Source of the DNA: an uncultured Burkholderiales bacterium
Lineage (GTDB): Bacteria; Pseudomonadota; Gammaproteobacteria; Burkholderiales; Thiobacillaceae
Reading direction: 5' to 3'
Assembly: GCA_937925755.1 (NCBI GenBank)
Contig: CALAMX010000130.1
Coordinates: 1-14,592 of the forward strand
Length of the DNA: 14,592 bases
The notes below the pieces were generated by a model. The model saw only the letters and a program-made list of their open reading frames with translations. It ran no database searches and had not been told where the DNA came from. The position numbers were made by a program, and so were the translations under genes. Shown in pieces: positions 7,190 to 13,966 of this stretch (positions are counted from its first letter, which is position 1; every line of letters begins with the position of its first letter).

Positions 7190-8260
7190 ATGCGCGCCAG
7201 CGGGGAGCGCGGCAGGCTGGTCATCGCTCTGCTGATCTCCGCCCTCGTCCACCTACTCGCTGGCGGCGGCCTGCCCTGGCCGACACCGTGGGTGCCGCCC
7301 ATGCCTGCCCCCCCCATCACCGCCCGCTTGACCCCGCCGCCCGCGTCCATCCCGAGCCCAGTGCCCTCGCCGCAGCCTGAGCGGCCGTCGCAGGAAGAGC
7401 CTCGGCCCCCGGCACGACCTGCCCCGCCGCCACCCGCTGCCCCGGCCCCCGGACCCTCAGTCGAACCCCCACACACGGTCGAGGCCAAGGCCGTGCCGAA
7501 CGTGCCGGCCTCACCCGAGACACCGCCTCCGGGACCAACGGTAACAGAGACGGCCGAGGCACACGCGGGTACGGCAGCCCCCCTGCCCGAGGCCGAACGG
7601 CCGAACGTCCCCAAGGGTTTCGCCATCCGCTTCGCGGTGCAGGGCAGCGAGGGTGGTTTCCCCTTGGGACGCATCGAACACGTCTGGCAGAGCGACGGCA
7701 TCCGCTATACCCTGTCGGCCGTCACCCAGGCCAGTGGGCTCATGCGTCTGTTTTATTCCGGTCTGCTCACTCAGACCAGCGAAGGCGAGATCACCGCCGC
7801 CGGGCTACGCCCCAGCAGTTATTCGTACCAAAGCGACCGTCGCCAACTGCATGCGCAGTTCGACTGGGATCGGCAAGTCGCCGACCTGGGCCCGCAGCGG
7901 CCACCCCTGGCGCTGCCACCCGGCGCTCAAGACCTCTTGAGCGTTCTCTATCAAGTCAGCCTGTTTCCACCGCCAGCGACAGGACGCATCTGGGTCGTGG
8001 ACGGCAAACGGTTGCGCCAGTACCACTATCGCGAGTTGGGGCGTGAGGTGCTGAAGCTGCCGCTCGGCCGGGTCGCTACCCGGCATCTGCGCGTACAAGA
8101 AGAATCCGCGGAGGAAGCCATAGAGCTGTGGCTGCAAGAAGGCTACCTGCAGCTGCCCGTGAAGATCCGCATGCTGGGCCATCGCCAGGGCGACGCCGTG
8201 CTGACGGCAGAATCGATCCAGGGCTTGGGGGAGGCGGCAGGCGAAGCAACGGCCGATTAG
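7190..8260 (+). CDS. DUF3108 domain protein with a TonB-like N-terminus
   Basis: The protein has 356 residues. AGGAG lies 4 bases before the ATG at 7190. A short basic N-terminus and one hydrophobic segment (about 10-27) are followed by a Pro-rich linker (about 28-140, with many PPP and PAP runs) as in TonB-type periplasm-spanning proteins. A folded domain (about 142-350) matches DUF3108: it begins FAIRFAVQGSEGGFPLG and contains a YSGLLTQTSEG segment. It is probably anchored in the inner membrane with the domain in the periplasm. Function is unknown. DUF3108 genes often lie beside purN in beta- and gammaproteobacteria, probably through shared transcription and not through a purine role. Its stop overlaps the purK stop on the other strand. 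Confidence 0.85.
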   Translation: MRASGERGRLVIALLISALVHLLAGGGLPWPTPWVPPMPAPPITARLTPPPASIPSPVPSPQPERPSQEEPRPPARPAPPPPAAPAPGPSVEPPHTVEAKAVPNVPASPETPPPGPTVTETAEAHAGTAAPLPEAERPNVPKGFAIRFAVQGSEGGFPLGRIEHVWQSDGIRYTLSAVTQASGLMRLFYSGLLTQTSEGEITAAGLRPSSYSYQSDRRQLHAQFDWDRQVADLGPQRPPLALPPGAQDLLSVLYQVSLFPPPATGRIWVVDGKRLRQYHYRELGREVLKLPLGRVATRHLRVQEESAEEAIELWLQEGYLQLPVKIRMLGHRQGDAVLTAESIQGLGEAAGEATAD

Positions 8261-9423
8261 CCGATACCGAGGGCGCGACGCGTCTCCAAGGCGAGGTCCA
8301 AGGCCGCCTCCAGGCTTGGGGCAAGACAGTTATAGTGCCCCATCTTGCGGCCCGGCCTGGCCTCTGCCTTGCCGTAGAGGTGCAGCTTGACGCCAGGGTG
8401 GCGCAAGAGGGCCTCCCAGCGCGGCCCCTGCGTCCAGACCTCGCCCAGCAAGTTGACCATCACCACCGGGGTGAGCAGCCGCGTGTCCCCCAGGGGTAGG
8501 CCGCAGAGCGCGCGCACCTGCTGCTCGAACTGGTCGGTGACACAGGCGTCCAGGGTGTAGTGGCCGCTGTTGTGCGGGCGCGGTGCCATCTCGTTGAAGA
8601 CGATGCGTCCGTCGGTCAGCAAGAAGAATTCCACCGCCAGCACCCCCACGTAGTGAAGTCCCGCAGCGATGCGTCGCGCCATCTGTCGCGCCTCGGCAGC
8701 CACCGCCTCCGGCAATCGGGCCGGCACGATGCTCATGTCCAGGATACCGTTGCGGTGCAGGTTTTCGGCCAGCGGGAAGAAGGCGATCTCACCCTGCGCG
8801 TTACGGGCCAGGACCACAGAAAACTCCCGCTCGATCGGTACCAGCCCCTCCAACAGACAGGGCACATGGCCCAGGGCGGCATGGGCCTCGACCAAGGTAT
8901 CGAGGTCGACCACCCGCACCTGGCCTTTGCCGTCATACCCCAGGCGGCGCGTCTTCAGCAGGCCGGGCCCGGCCAGTCGTGCCCAAGCATGCACCAGATC
9001 GCCCGCATCTTCCACATTGACGTAGGGGGCGGTCTCACAGCCGAACTCGCCGGCACAGGCCTTCTCGTGCAGGCGGTCCTGGGCCAATTCGACGACGTGA
9101 GGCGATGGGGCGACACGCGTGCGCCGTGCCAATATCTCCAGGCTGCGGGCTGGTACGTTCTCGAACTCCGTGGTCACCGCCTGGCAGAGCTCAGCCATGC
9201 GCATCAGGGCCACGGCGTCGGTGTAGGCGGCCCGCAGATGCACGTCGGCGACTTGCCCAGCCGGACTGTGCGGATCCGGGTCGAGTACGACGACGCGGTA
9301 ACCCATCACACGCGCGGCCAGGGCAAACATGCGCCCGAGCTGCCCGCCACCGAGCACGCCCAGGGTGGCGCCGGGAAGGAGCATGTCCGGCGGCGGCACG
9401 GCCGTCTTGCTGCCCGAGGTCAT
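8257..9423 (-). CDS. purK: N5-carboxyaminoimidazole ribonucleotide synthase
   Basis: PurK makes N5-CAIR from AIR, ATP and bicarbonate, the substrate for PurE. The protein is an ATP-grasp enzyme of 388 residues with GGGQLGRM at 25-32, the ATP-binding segment LKTRRLGYDGKGQ at 156-168, metal and catalytic residues in NEMAPRPHNSGHYT (277-290), and a C-terminal PG-KMGH-N motif. Its ATG overlaps the purE stop as ATGA (9423-9420), so translation is coupled. The TAA stop shares the bases TTAG (8257-8260) with the TAG stop of the opposing DUF3108 gene. Confidence 0.98.
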   Translation of the reverse strand: MTSGSKTAVPPPDMLLPGATLGVLGGGQLGRMFALAARVMGYRVVVLDPDPHSPAGQVADVHLRAAYTDAVALMRMAELCQAVTTEFENVPARSLEILARRTRVAPSPHVVELAQDRLHEKACAGEFGCETAPYVNVEDAGDLVHAWARLAGPGLLKTRRLGYDGKGQVRVVDLDTLVEAHAALGHVPCLLEGLVPIEREFSVVLARNAQGEIAFFPLAENLHRNGILDMSIVPARLPEAVAAEARQMARRIAAGLHYVGVLAVEFFLLTDGRIVFNEMAPRPHNSGHYTLDACVTDQFEQQVRALCGLPLGDTRLLTPVVMVNLLGEVWTQGPRWEALLRHPGVKLHLYGKAEARPGRKMGHYNCLAPSLEAALDLALETRRALGIG

Positions 9424-9917
9424 TTCCCGTCTTCTGGCAGCTGCGCTGCCAGCACTGCCTCGGTCTGGCGGCGCCGGAAGTCGAGCAGGCGCGTGCGGAT
9501 GTGCGGGAACTCGTGCGCCAGCACCGCCGCGGCGAACAAGGCGGCGTTGGCCGCCCCGGCCGGCCCCACGGCGAATGTCGCCACCGGCACACCCCGGGGC
9601 ATCTGCGCGATGGACAACAGGGAGTCCAGACCCGTCAAAAACTTCGACATCACCGGCACCCCCAAGACAGGCAGGTGCGTCTTGGCCGCCACCATACCGG
9701 GCAAGTGGGCCGCGCCACCGGCTCCGGCGATGATCAGCCGCAAGCCGCGCGCCTCGGCGCCCGCGGCGTAGTCGAACAGCAAGTCCGGCGTGCGGTGCGC
9801 CGAGACCACGCGGCGCTCGTGCGGGATATCCAAGGCCTCAAGCAATTCGGCGGCGTGGCGCAGGGTCTCCCAGTCGCTCACGCTGCCCATGATCAGACCG
9901 ACGAGGGGATTGTTCAT
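9420..9917 (-). CDS. purE: N5-carboxyaminoimidazole ribonucleotide mutase (class I PurE)
   Basis: PurE converts N5-CAIR to CAIR. Starting at the ATG at 9917 the protein has 165 residues, the normal class I length. A longer open frame reaches 10019, but its extra 34 residues (rich in Cys, Arg and Pro) are not PurE-like. GSVSDW lies at 11-16, SAHRTP with the catalytic histidine at 39-44, and AGAGGAAHLPGM at 64-75. The Shine-Dalgarno sequence is weak. It is the first gene of the purE-purK operon. Confidence 0.97.
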   Translation of the reverse strand: MNNPLVGLIMGSVSDWETLRHAAELLEALDIPHERRVVSAHRTPDLLFDYAAGAEARGLRLIIAGAGGAAHLPGMVAAKTHLPVLGVPVMSKFLTGLDSLLSIAQMPRGVPVATFAVGPAGAANAALFAAAVLAHEFPHIRTRLLDFRRRQTEAVLAAQLPEDGK

Positions 9918-9947
9918 TCCAAGGCGAAATCCATCCTGAGAGTACGG

Positions 9948-9976
9948 ATGATAACGACTGGGACGCTTGATCAAAA
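9948..9976 (-). promoter_or_regulatory. Candidate purE-purK promoter
   Basis: On the minus strand TTTTGA (9976-9971) and TATCAT (9953-9948) are separated by 17 bp, about 30 bp upstream of the purE ATG. The -10 is good and the -35 is weak. It lies just downstream of a likely terminator for the preceding algC transcript. Confidence 0.4.
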
Positions 9977-10000
9977 GCAACGCCGGCTGGAGCCGACGTT
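9973..10000 (-). terminator. Probable intrinsic terminator after algC
   Basis: Read on the minus strand, a 9-bp stem (AACGTCGGC / GCCGGCGTT, one G-T pair) with loop TCCA is followed by GCTTTTGATC. It lies 134 bp after the algC stop and upstream of the purE start, in the right orientation to end the algC transcript. The T-tract is only four bases. The rest of 10001-10133 shows nothing I recognise. Confidence 0.5.
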
Positions 10001-10133
10001 GGCAGAGGCAAGGTTTCACGCCTGGGCCGTTTGCGCGCCGCCCCGAATTCTTCTGCGTGCGGCGTCGCGCAAGCCCCCACGCGGCGCCATCGGCGCGCCA
10101 GTGTAAGGGTATCAGCGTAGATTTACCGCCTGC

Positions 10134-11510
10134 TCAGAACGGCAGTTTGGCTGCGGGGTAGGCCGCCAATAACACGCGGCGAAAGTCCTCCTGGATGCGG
10201 GCGAGCGCCCGCTCGCTCTCGGCCTCGAATCTCAGGACGATGACGGGTGTCGTGTTGGACGCCCGCATGAGGCCGAAACCGTCCTCGTACTCCACCCGCA
10301 GCCCGTCGAGGGTGATCACCTCGCGCGCCCCCTCGAATCGCGCACTGCCTTGCAGCTTGGCGATCAATCGGTGCGGTTCGCCCTCTTGCATGGGGAGGTG
10401 CAGCTCGGGGGTGCAGACGCTGTCGGGGAGTGCGTCGAGGGTGGCGTCGAGGTCCGGCTGGCGCGACAGGTATTCGAGCAGGCGCGCGCCCGCGTAGAGG
10501 CCGTCGTCGAAACCATACCAGCGCTCCTTGAAGAAGATGTGGCCACTCATCTCGCCGGCGAGCAAAGCCCCCGTCTCACGCATCTTGGCCTTGATCAGGG
10601 AGTGGCCTGTTTTCCACAGCAAGGGCTGGCCGCCGTGGCGTTCGATCCAGCCCTTGAGGTTACGCGTGGATTTGATGTCGTAGATCACGGTGGCGCCTGG
10701 GTTGCGCGCGAGCACGTCGGCAGCGAAGAGCATGAGCTGGCGGTCGGGGTAGACGATGCGGCCCGCGCGGGTGACCACCCCGAGGCGATCGCCGTCGCCA
10801 TCGAAGGCCAGGCCGATCTCGGCCTCGCCCTTGCCGAGATGGGTGATGAGGTCGGCCAGGTTCTCGGGGTGTGCAGGGTCGGGATGGTGGTTGGGGAAAT
10901 TGCCATCCACCTCACAGAAAAGCTCGTTCACCACGCAGCCCAGGGCGCGGTACAGGCGCGGGGCGTAGGCGCCGGCGACCCCGTTGCCACAGTCTACGGC
11001 GATGCTTAAGGGGCGGGCCAGCTTGACGTCCCCGGCGATGCGTTCGATGTAGGCCGGGGCAATGTCGCAGTAGCGTATGCCACCGCGTCCCCGGGTGTAT
11101 TCGCCCGCCTCGATGCGCCGCCGCAAGGACTGGATCGCCTCCCCGGCCAGGGTCTCACCCGCCAAGACCAGCTTGAAGCCGTTGTAGTCAGGGGGGTTGT
11201 GCGAGCCGGTGACCATGACGGCCGAATTCGTGCCCAGGTGCTGGGCAGCGAAATAACACATGGGTGTGGTCACCAGCCCGACGTCAACCACATCGACCCC
11301 TGCGGCACGGATACCTTCGGCCAAGGCAGCGGCCAGCTCGGGACCGGATAGCCGGCCGTCGCGGCCGATGGCGATCGCCTGCTGACCGCGCGAAACGGCT
11401 TCGGAGCCGATGGCACGACCGATTTGCTCGGTGATTCCCGGGGTCAGGCTGCGACCGACGACACCGCGGATGTCATAGGCCTTGAAGATCTCAGCGGGGG
11501 GGTGTGACAT
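10134..11510 (-). CDS. algC: Phosphomannomutase/phosphoglucomutase
   Basis: This alpha-D-phosphohexomutase interconverts mannose 6- and 1-phosphate and glucose 6- and 1-phosphate for surface polysaccharides. The protein has 458 residues, close to Pseudomonas AlgC. It begins IFKAYDIRGVVG. The phosphoserine motif TGSHNPP lies at 101-107 (S103), the metal-binding DGDGDR at 237-242, the sugar-specificity loop GEMSGH at 319-324, and the phosphate-binding RASNTTP at 416-422. AGGA stands about 8 bases before the ATG. A GATAAT about 25 bp before the ATG could be a -10, but no good -35 accompanies it. Two tandem terminators lie directly upstream, so it is probably transcribed alone. Confidence 0.95.
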   Translation of the reverse strand: MSHPPAEIFKAYDIRGVVGRSLTPGITEQIGRAIGSEAVSRGQQAIAIGRDGRLSGPELAAALAEGIRAAGVDVVDVGLVTTPMCYFAAQHLGTNSAVMVTGSHNPPDYNGFKLVLAGETLAGEAIQSLRRRIEAGEYTRGRGGIRYCDIAPAYIERIAGDVKLARPLSIAVDCGNGVAGAYAPRLYRALGCVVNELFCEVDGNFPNHHPDPAHPENLADLITHLGKGEAEIGLAFDGDGDRLGVVTRAGRIVYPDRQLMLFAADVLARNPGATVIYDIKSTRNLKGWIERHGGQPLLWKTGHSLIKAKMRETGALLAGEMSGHIFFKERWYGFDDGLYAGARLLEYLSRQPDLDATLDALPDSVCTPELHLPMQEGEPHRLIAKLQGSARFEGAREVITLDGLRVEYEDGFGLMRASNTTPVIVLRFEAESERALARIQEDFRRVLLAAYPAAKLPF

Positions 11511-11551
11511 GGGATTTTCCTACTTACAGGATTATCGCCGCGGCAGACGCC

Positions 11552-11583
11552 AAAAAAAAGCGGCATCGTCGCCGATGCCGCTT
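11552..11583 (-). terminator. Strong intrinsic terminator (second of a tandem pair)
   Basis: On the minus strand an 11-bp perfect stem (AAGCGGCATCG / CGATGCCGCTT, 4-base loop) runs straight into eight T residues. It would end transcripts coming from the SnoaL-like gene and the broken small gene, and it insulates algC. Confidence 0.9.
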
Positions 11584-11585
11584 GG

Positions 11586-11606
11586 AAAAACCGCCTTTGC
11601 GGCGGT
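11586..11606 (-). terminator. Intrinsic terminator (first of a tandem pair)
   Basis: On the minus strand ACCGCC, loop GCAAA, GGCGGT, then four more T residues. It lies about 10 bp after the TGA of the small broken gene and 3 bp before the stronger hairpin, so a transcript must pass both. Confidence 0.75.
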
Positions 11607-11673
11607 CAGGGAGGTTCACAGCATGCTGGCGCCGCACCAGCAAACCCTCAAGTTCATGCAAACCAGGCGCTCG

Positions 11674-11737
11674 ATGAGCTCTGCATAACCGACTGCACGG
11701 GCGTTCGCTTGCGCTCGCCGAGTCATGCAGGGCTCCC
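11674..11737. mobile_element. 64-bp palindromic miniature element
   Basis: The element is an imperfect inverted repeat over its whole length. The left arm contains AGCTCTGCATAAC and the right arm, reversed, AGCCCTGCATGAC. The centre, around GGGCGTTCGC/GCGCTCGCC, is also complementary. It is flanked by CTCG at 11670-11673 and 11738-11741, a possible 4-bp target duplication. Bases 11677-11703 match the reverse complement of 14499-14525 at 24 of 27 positions, so it is related to the element downstream of hemN. It is too short to code for anything and is either a decayed MITE or a pair of fused ends. Confidence 0.65.
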
Positions 11738-11856
11738 CTCGCTAGCCATGGCCTCGAGGCCCGCGCCGTTCGTGACCACGATCATGCGCGGTTTATAAAT
11801 CGTCTGGTCGGATTTGTCGATATGCTCTTCATACTCTGAAACCTTGACGTACTTAG

Positions 11857-12002
11857 GGAAACGCTGGATAAATCTACTGCGCGGGCGAATGGCTGCGTTG
11901 CGCGGTGCTCGCTCCCCTCGCCTAACTACATGTTATGTCTCGCAGCTCGCGCTCCGGGCGCCTTGCCCTTCGCCCGCTCGTGACGATTTCTTCAGCGTTT
12001 CC
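11857..12002. mobile_element. 146-bp MITE with IS5-like ends
   Basis: The terminal inverted repeats are GGAAACGCTGGATAAATC (11857-11874) and, reversed, GGAAACGCTGAAGAAATC (11985-12002), with 16 of 18 positions matching. Identical TTAG tetranucleotides flank the element (11853-11856 and 12003-12006). A 4-bp YTAR-type target duplication is typical of the IS5 subgroup. Complementarity extends inward (GCGGGCGAA and TTCGCCCGC), so a long hairpin is possible. It has no coding capacity and must be moved by a transposase from elsewhere. Bases 11877-11906 match the reverse complement of 14480-14509 at about 27 of 30 positions. The right-hand TTAG contains the stop codon of the SnoaL-like gene. Confidence 0.88.
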
Positions 12003-12434
12003 TTAGTGCAGGTGGCCAGCCACGGCTGGGTCATCGGTGACCGCGACCACGGCCGGTGAAGCATGGTGTAGCCACATCCGCCAGCCGTCGGGCCGGCGGC
12101 GATAGACGTTGGTGGCGAGCATGGGCGGCCGTGGACGGGTCTCGCCCCGCACGCGGATGTGTTCGTAGAGCACGCTCACGGCCAGGTCGCCCTCGACCCG
12201 CCAATGCAGGGATTCCAGGGTGAATTCGAGCGACTGGCCGGAGGAGAAGATACTGGCCCAGCCCTCGCTTACCTGGGCGGGGCCGGTGAGGGCCTTGCCC
12301 ATGGGGTGGATGCAGCAGATGTCTGCCGCGGCGTCCCAGACTTGCATCATGGCCGCTAGGTCTCCCGCCTCGAATGCCCGGTAGAAGGCTGCTTCGACCT
12401 GCTGGGGGGTATTATATCCGGGGTTGGATTCCAT
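12003..12434 (-). CDS. SnoaL/NTF2-fold (DUF4440-like) protein
   Basis: The protein has 143 residues from the ATG at 12434. A longer frame from 12497 would overlap the hemN start and has an unlikely Arg-rich leader, so I prefer the shorter start with AAGGC about 7 bases upstream. The pattern is that of the small alpha+beta NTF2/SnoaL fold: a helix VEAAFYRAFEAGDLAAMMQVW (11-33), then CCIHPMGKALTGPAQVSEGWASIF, alternating strands (LEFTLESLHWRV, AVSVLYEHIRV), and the ending ATNVYRRRPDGWRMWLHHASP. Members range from enzymes to binding proteins, so no substrate can be assigned. It is divergent from hemN. The TAA stop lies in the TTAG duplicated by the downstream MITE, so the protein end was not changed. 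Confidence 0.85.
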   Translation of the reverse strand: MESNPGYNTPQQVEAAFYRAFEAGDLAAMMQVWDAAADICCIHPMGKALTGPAQVSEGWASIFSSGQSLEFTLESLHWRVEGDLAVSVLYEHIRVRGETRPRPPMLATNVYRRRPDGWRMWLHHASPAVVAVTDDPAVAGHLH

Positions 12435-12439
12435 CTGCC

Positions 12440-12469
12440 TTGCCTCACTGTCCGACCGCTGCCTACAAT
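12440..12469 (+). promoter_or_regulatory. Probable sigma-70 promoter of hemN
   Basis: TTGCCT (12440-12445) and TACAAT (12464-12469) are separated by 18 bp in the gap between the SnoaL-like gene and hemN. Transcription would start near 12476 and give a leader of about 20 bases. I see no clear FNR/Anr box (TTGAT....ATCAA) in this gap. Confidence 0.5.
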
Positions 12470-12495
12470 GGGGTACTCGATACGGGCCTAGCATC

Positions 12496-13866
12496 ATGAG
12501 CGCACTGACGCAGCTTCTGGAGAAATACAGCCGGCCTGGCCCGCGCTACACCTCCTATCCGACCGCGCCCTATTTCCACACCGGTTTTGGCGAGGCTGAC
12601 TGGCGGGCGGAATTGGCCGCCTCGCAGGACCCCGCGCGTGGGCTATCGCTGTATGTGCACATCCCCTTTTGCGACACGCTCTGTTACTACTGCGGTTGCA
12701 ATATGGTGGCCACCGGCGACTACCACAAGGCCGAGCGCTATCTGGACGGGCTGGCGCTGGAACTCGACCAGGTGGCGGCGCTCACCCACCCGGCGCGGTG
12801 GGTCGAGCAGCTGCACTGGGGCGGTGGTACGCCGACCTATCTGAAGCCTGCCGACATCCGCCGGCTGATCGGCCTCATCCGCAGCCGCTTCACGATCGCA
12901 GAGAGAGCCGAGATGGGTTGCGAGGCCGACCCGCGCGAGCTGACGCAGGAACATCTGCTGGCCCTGCGCGAGAGCGGCTTCAACCGGCTTTCCATCGGCG
13001 TGCAGGACCTCGATGAGAAGGTGCAGAGGGCGGTCAATCGCGTGCAGCCGCCCGAGCTGATCGGCCAGGTCTATGCCTGGGCACGCGCGCTCGGTTTTGC
13101 CAGCATCAACATGGACCTGATCGTCGGGCTGCCGCACCAGAACGTGGCGAGCTTTTCGCGTACCCTGGACCAGGTCCTCGCTTGGGCGCCAGACCGCCTC
13201 GCCGTTTTCGCCTATGCGCATGTGCCATGGATGAAGAAACACCAGAGACTCATCGCCGAGGCCGATCTACCCGATTTCGCCACCCGGCTTGAGTTGCAGC
13301 AGCTCATCCACGACCGGCTCGGGGCCGCCGGTTATATCAACATCGGCATGGACCACTTCGCCAAGCCGGACGACGAGTTGGTGCAGGCGCAGCGCAACAA
13401 GACCCTATGGCGCAACTTCCAGGGCTACACCACGCACAAGGACTGCGACATCTACGCCTTCGGCGCCTCTAGCATCAGCCAGACACGTGACGTCTATGCC
13501 CAGAACGAGAAGAATCTCAAGAAATACCTGGAGCGCGTCGCCGCCGGACAGCTACCGATCGAGCGGGGCCTGCGGCTCACCCAAGAGGACCAACTGCGGC
13601 GTGACCTCATCACCCGCATCATGTGCGATCTGGAGCTCGACTACGCCGACTTCGCCGCCGCTTGGCAGGTGGACTTCCAGACCCACTTCGCCGACGGTCT
13701 GGCTAGGCTGCCAGAGCTGGCCGCCGACGGACTGATCACCCTGACCGAGCGGGGTTTCCGGGTCACGAACCTCGGCCGTATCTTCCTGCGCAACATCGCC
13801 ATGTGCTTCGATGCCTACCTGCGTCAGGCAAGCGAGGCGCAGCCGCGCTATTCGCGCACGGCTTAG
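12496..13866 (+). CDS. hemN: Oxygen-independent coproporphyrinogen III oxidase (radical SAM)
   Basis: HemN decarboxylates coproporphyrinogen III to protoporphyrinogen IX without oxygen, using S-adenosylmethionine and a 4Fe-4S cluster in the cytoplasm. I chose the ATG at 12496 (MSALTQLLEKY), giving 456 residues against 457 in E. coli; an upstream frame from 12424 adds 24 unrelated residues and runs through the promoter. The N-terminal motif RPGPRYTSYPTA is typical. The radical SAM cysteines lie in CDTLCYYC at 59-66, GGGTP at 109-113, and SIGVQDLDEKVQRAVNRVQP around 170-190. The HFAKPDDELVQAQ segment separates true HemN from HemW-like proteins. The stop TAG lies in the TTAG that borders the inverted end at 13867. 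Confidence 0.97.
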   Translation: MSALTQLLEKYSRPGPRYTSYPTAPYFHTGFGEADWRAELAASQDPARGLSLYVHIPFCDTLCYYCGCNMVATGDYHKAERYLDGLALELDQVAALTHPARWVEQLHWGGGTPTYLKPADIRRLIGLIRSRFTIAERAEMGCEADPRELTQEHLLALRESGFNRLSIGVQDLDEKVQRAVNRVQPPELIGQVYAWARALGFASINMDLIVGLPHQNVASFSRTLDQVLAWAPDRLAVFAYAHVPWMKKHQRLIAEADLPDFATRLELQQLIHDRLGAAGYINIGMDHFAKPDDELVQAQRNKTLWRNFQGYTTHKDCDIYAFGASSISQTRDVYAQNEKNLKKYLERVAAGQLPIERGLRLTQEDQLRRDLITRIMCDLELDYADFAAAWQVDFQTHFADGLARLPELAADGLITLTERGFRVTNLGRIFLRNIAMCFDAYLRQASEAQPRYSRTA

Positions 13867-13966
13867 GGACGCTCTGCATAACCCGCCGACCGGGATTGAA
13901 CGCCGTAGCGCCGGATGCCAGACATATCATCGTGATGCCACACCACCCGCCGCGCTCGCGCCTCGG

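Larger units (their letters stand above)
11616..12034 (-). pseudogene. Small unrecognised gene broken by two miniature elements
   Basis: The present sequence holds two open pieces on the minus strand. Piece A (11854-11723) reads KYVKVSEYEEHIDKSD...KPRMIVVTNGAGLEAMASEGSPA, with no start near its beginning. Piece B (11726-11616) is a 36-residue frame with a good GAGGGGAG site; it overlaps A as ATGA and ends VCWCGASML. Deleting the 146-bp MITE (11857-12002) and the 64-bp element (11674-11737), each with one copy of its 4-bp duplication, joins everything in one frame of 66 codons. That frame starts at the ATG 12034-12032, inside the end of the SnoaL-like gene, with MTQPWLATCTKYVKV. It continues ...EAMASERLVCMNL and ends at the same TGA. 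I recognise no family. Coding status is an inference from the frame restoration and from the terminators just downstream. Confidence 0.5.

Noticed and set aside
9915..9935. 6-codon minicistron (MDFALE) whose stop overlaps the purE start as ATGA
   Set aside because: The AGG before its ATG is too close to act as a ribosome binding site; too short to support.
8560..10106. Long open frames (up to about 400 codons) on the plus strand opposite purK and purE
   Set aside because: They mirror well-identified genes, have His/Gln/Arg-rich composition expected from antisense of GC-rich codons, and show no motifs.
11731..11926. Shared 11-mer GCTCCCCTCGC near the 64-bp element and inside the MITE
   Set aside because: It lies across the element boundary in one case and deep inside the element in the other, and the alignment does not extend; probably chance in GC-rich DNA.
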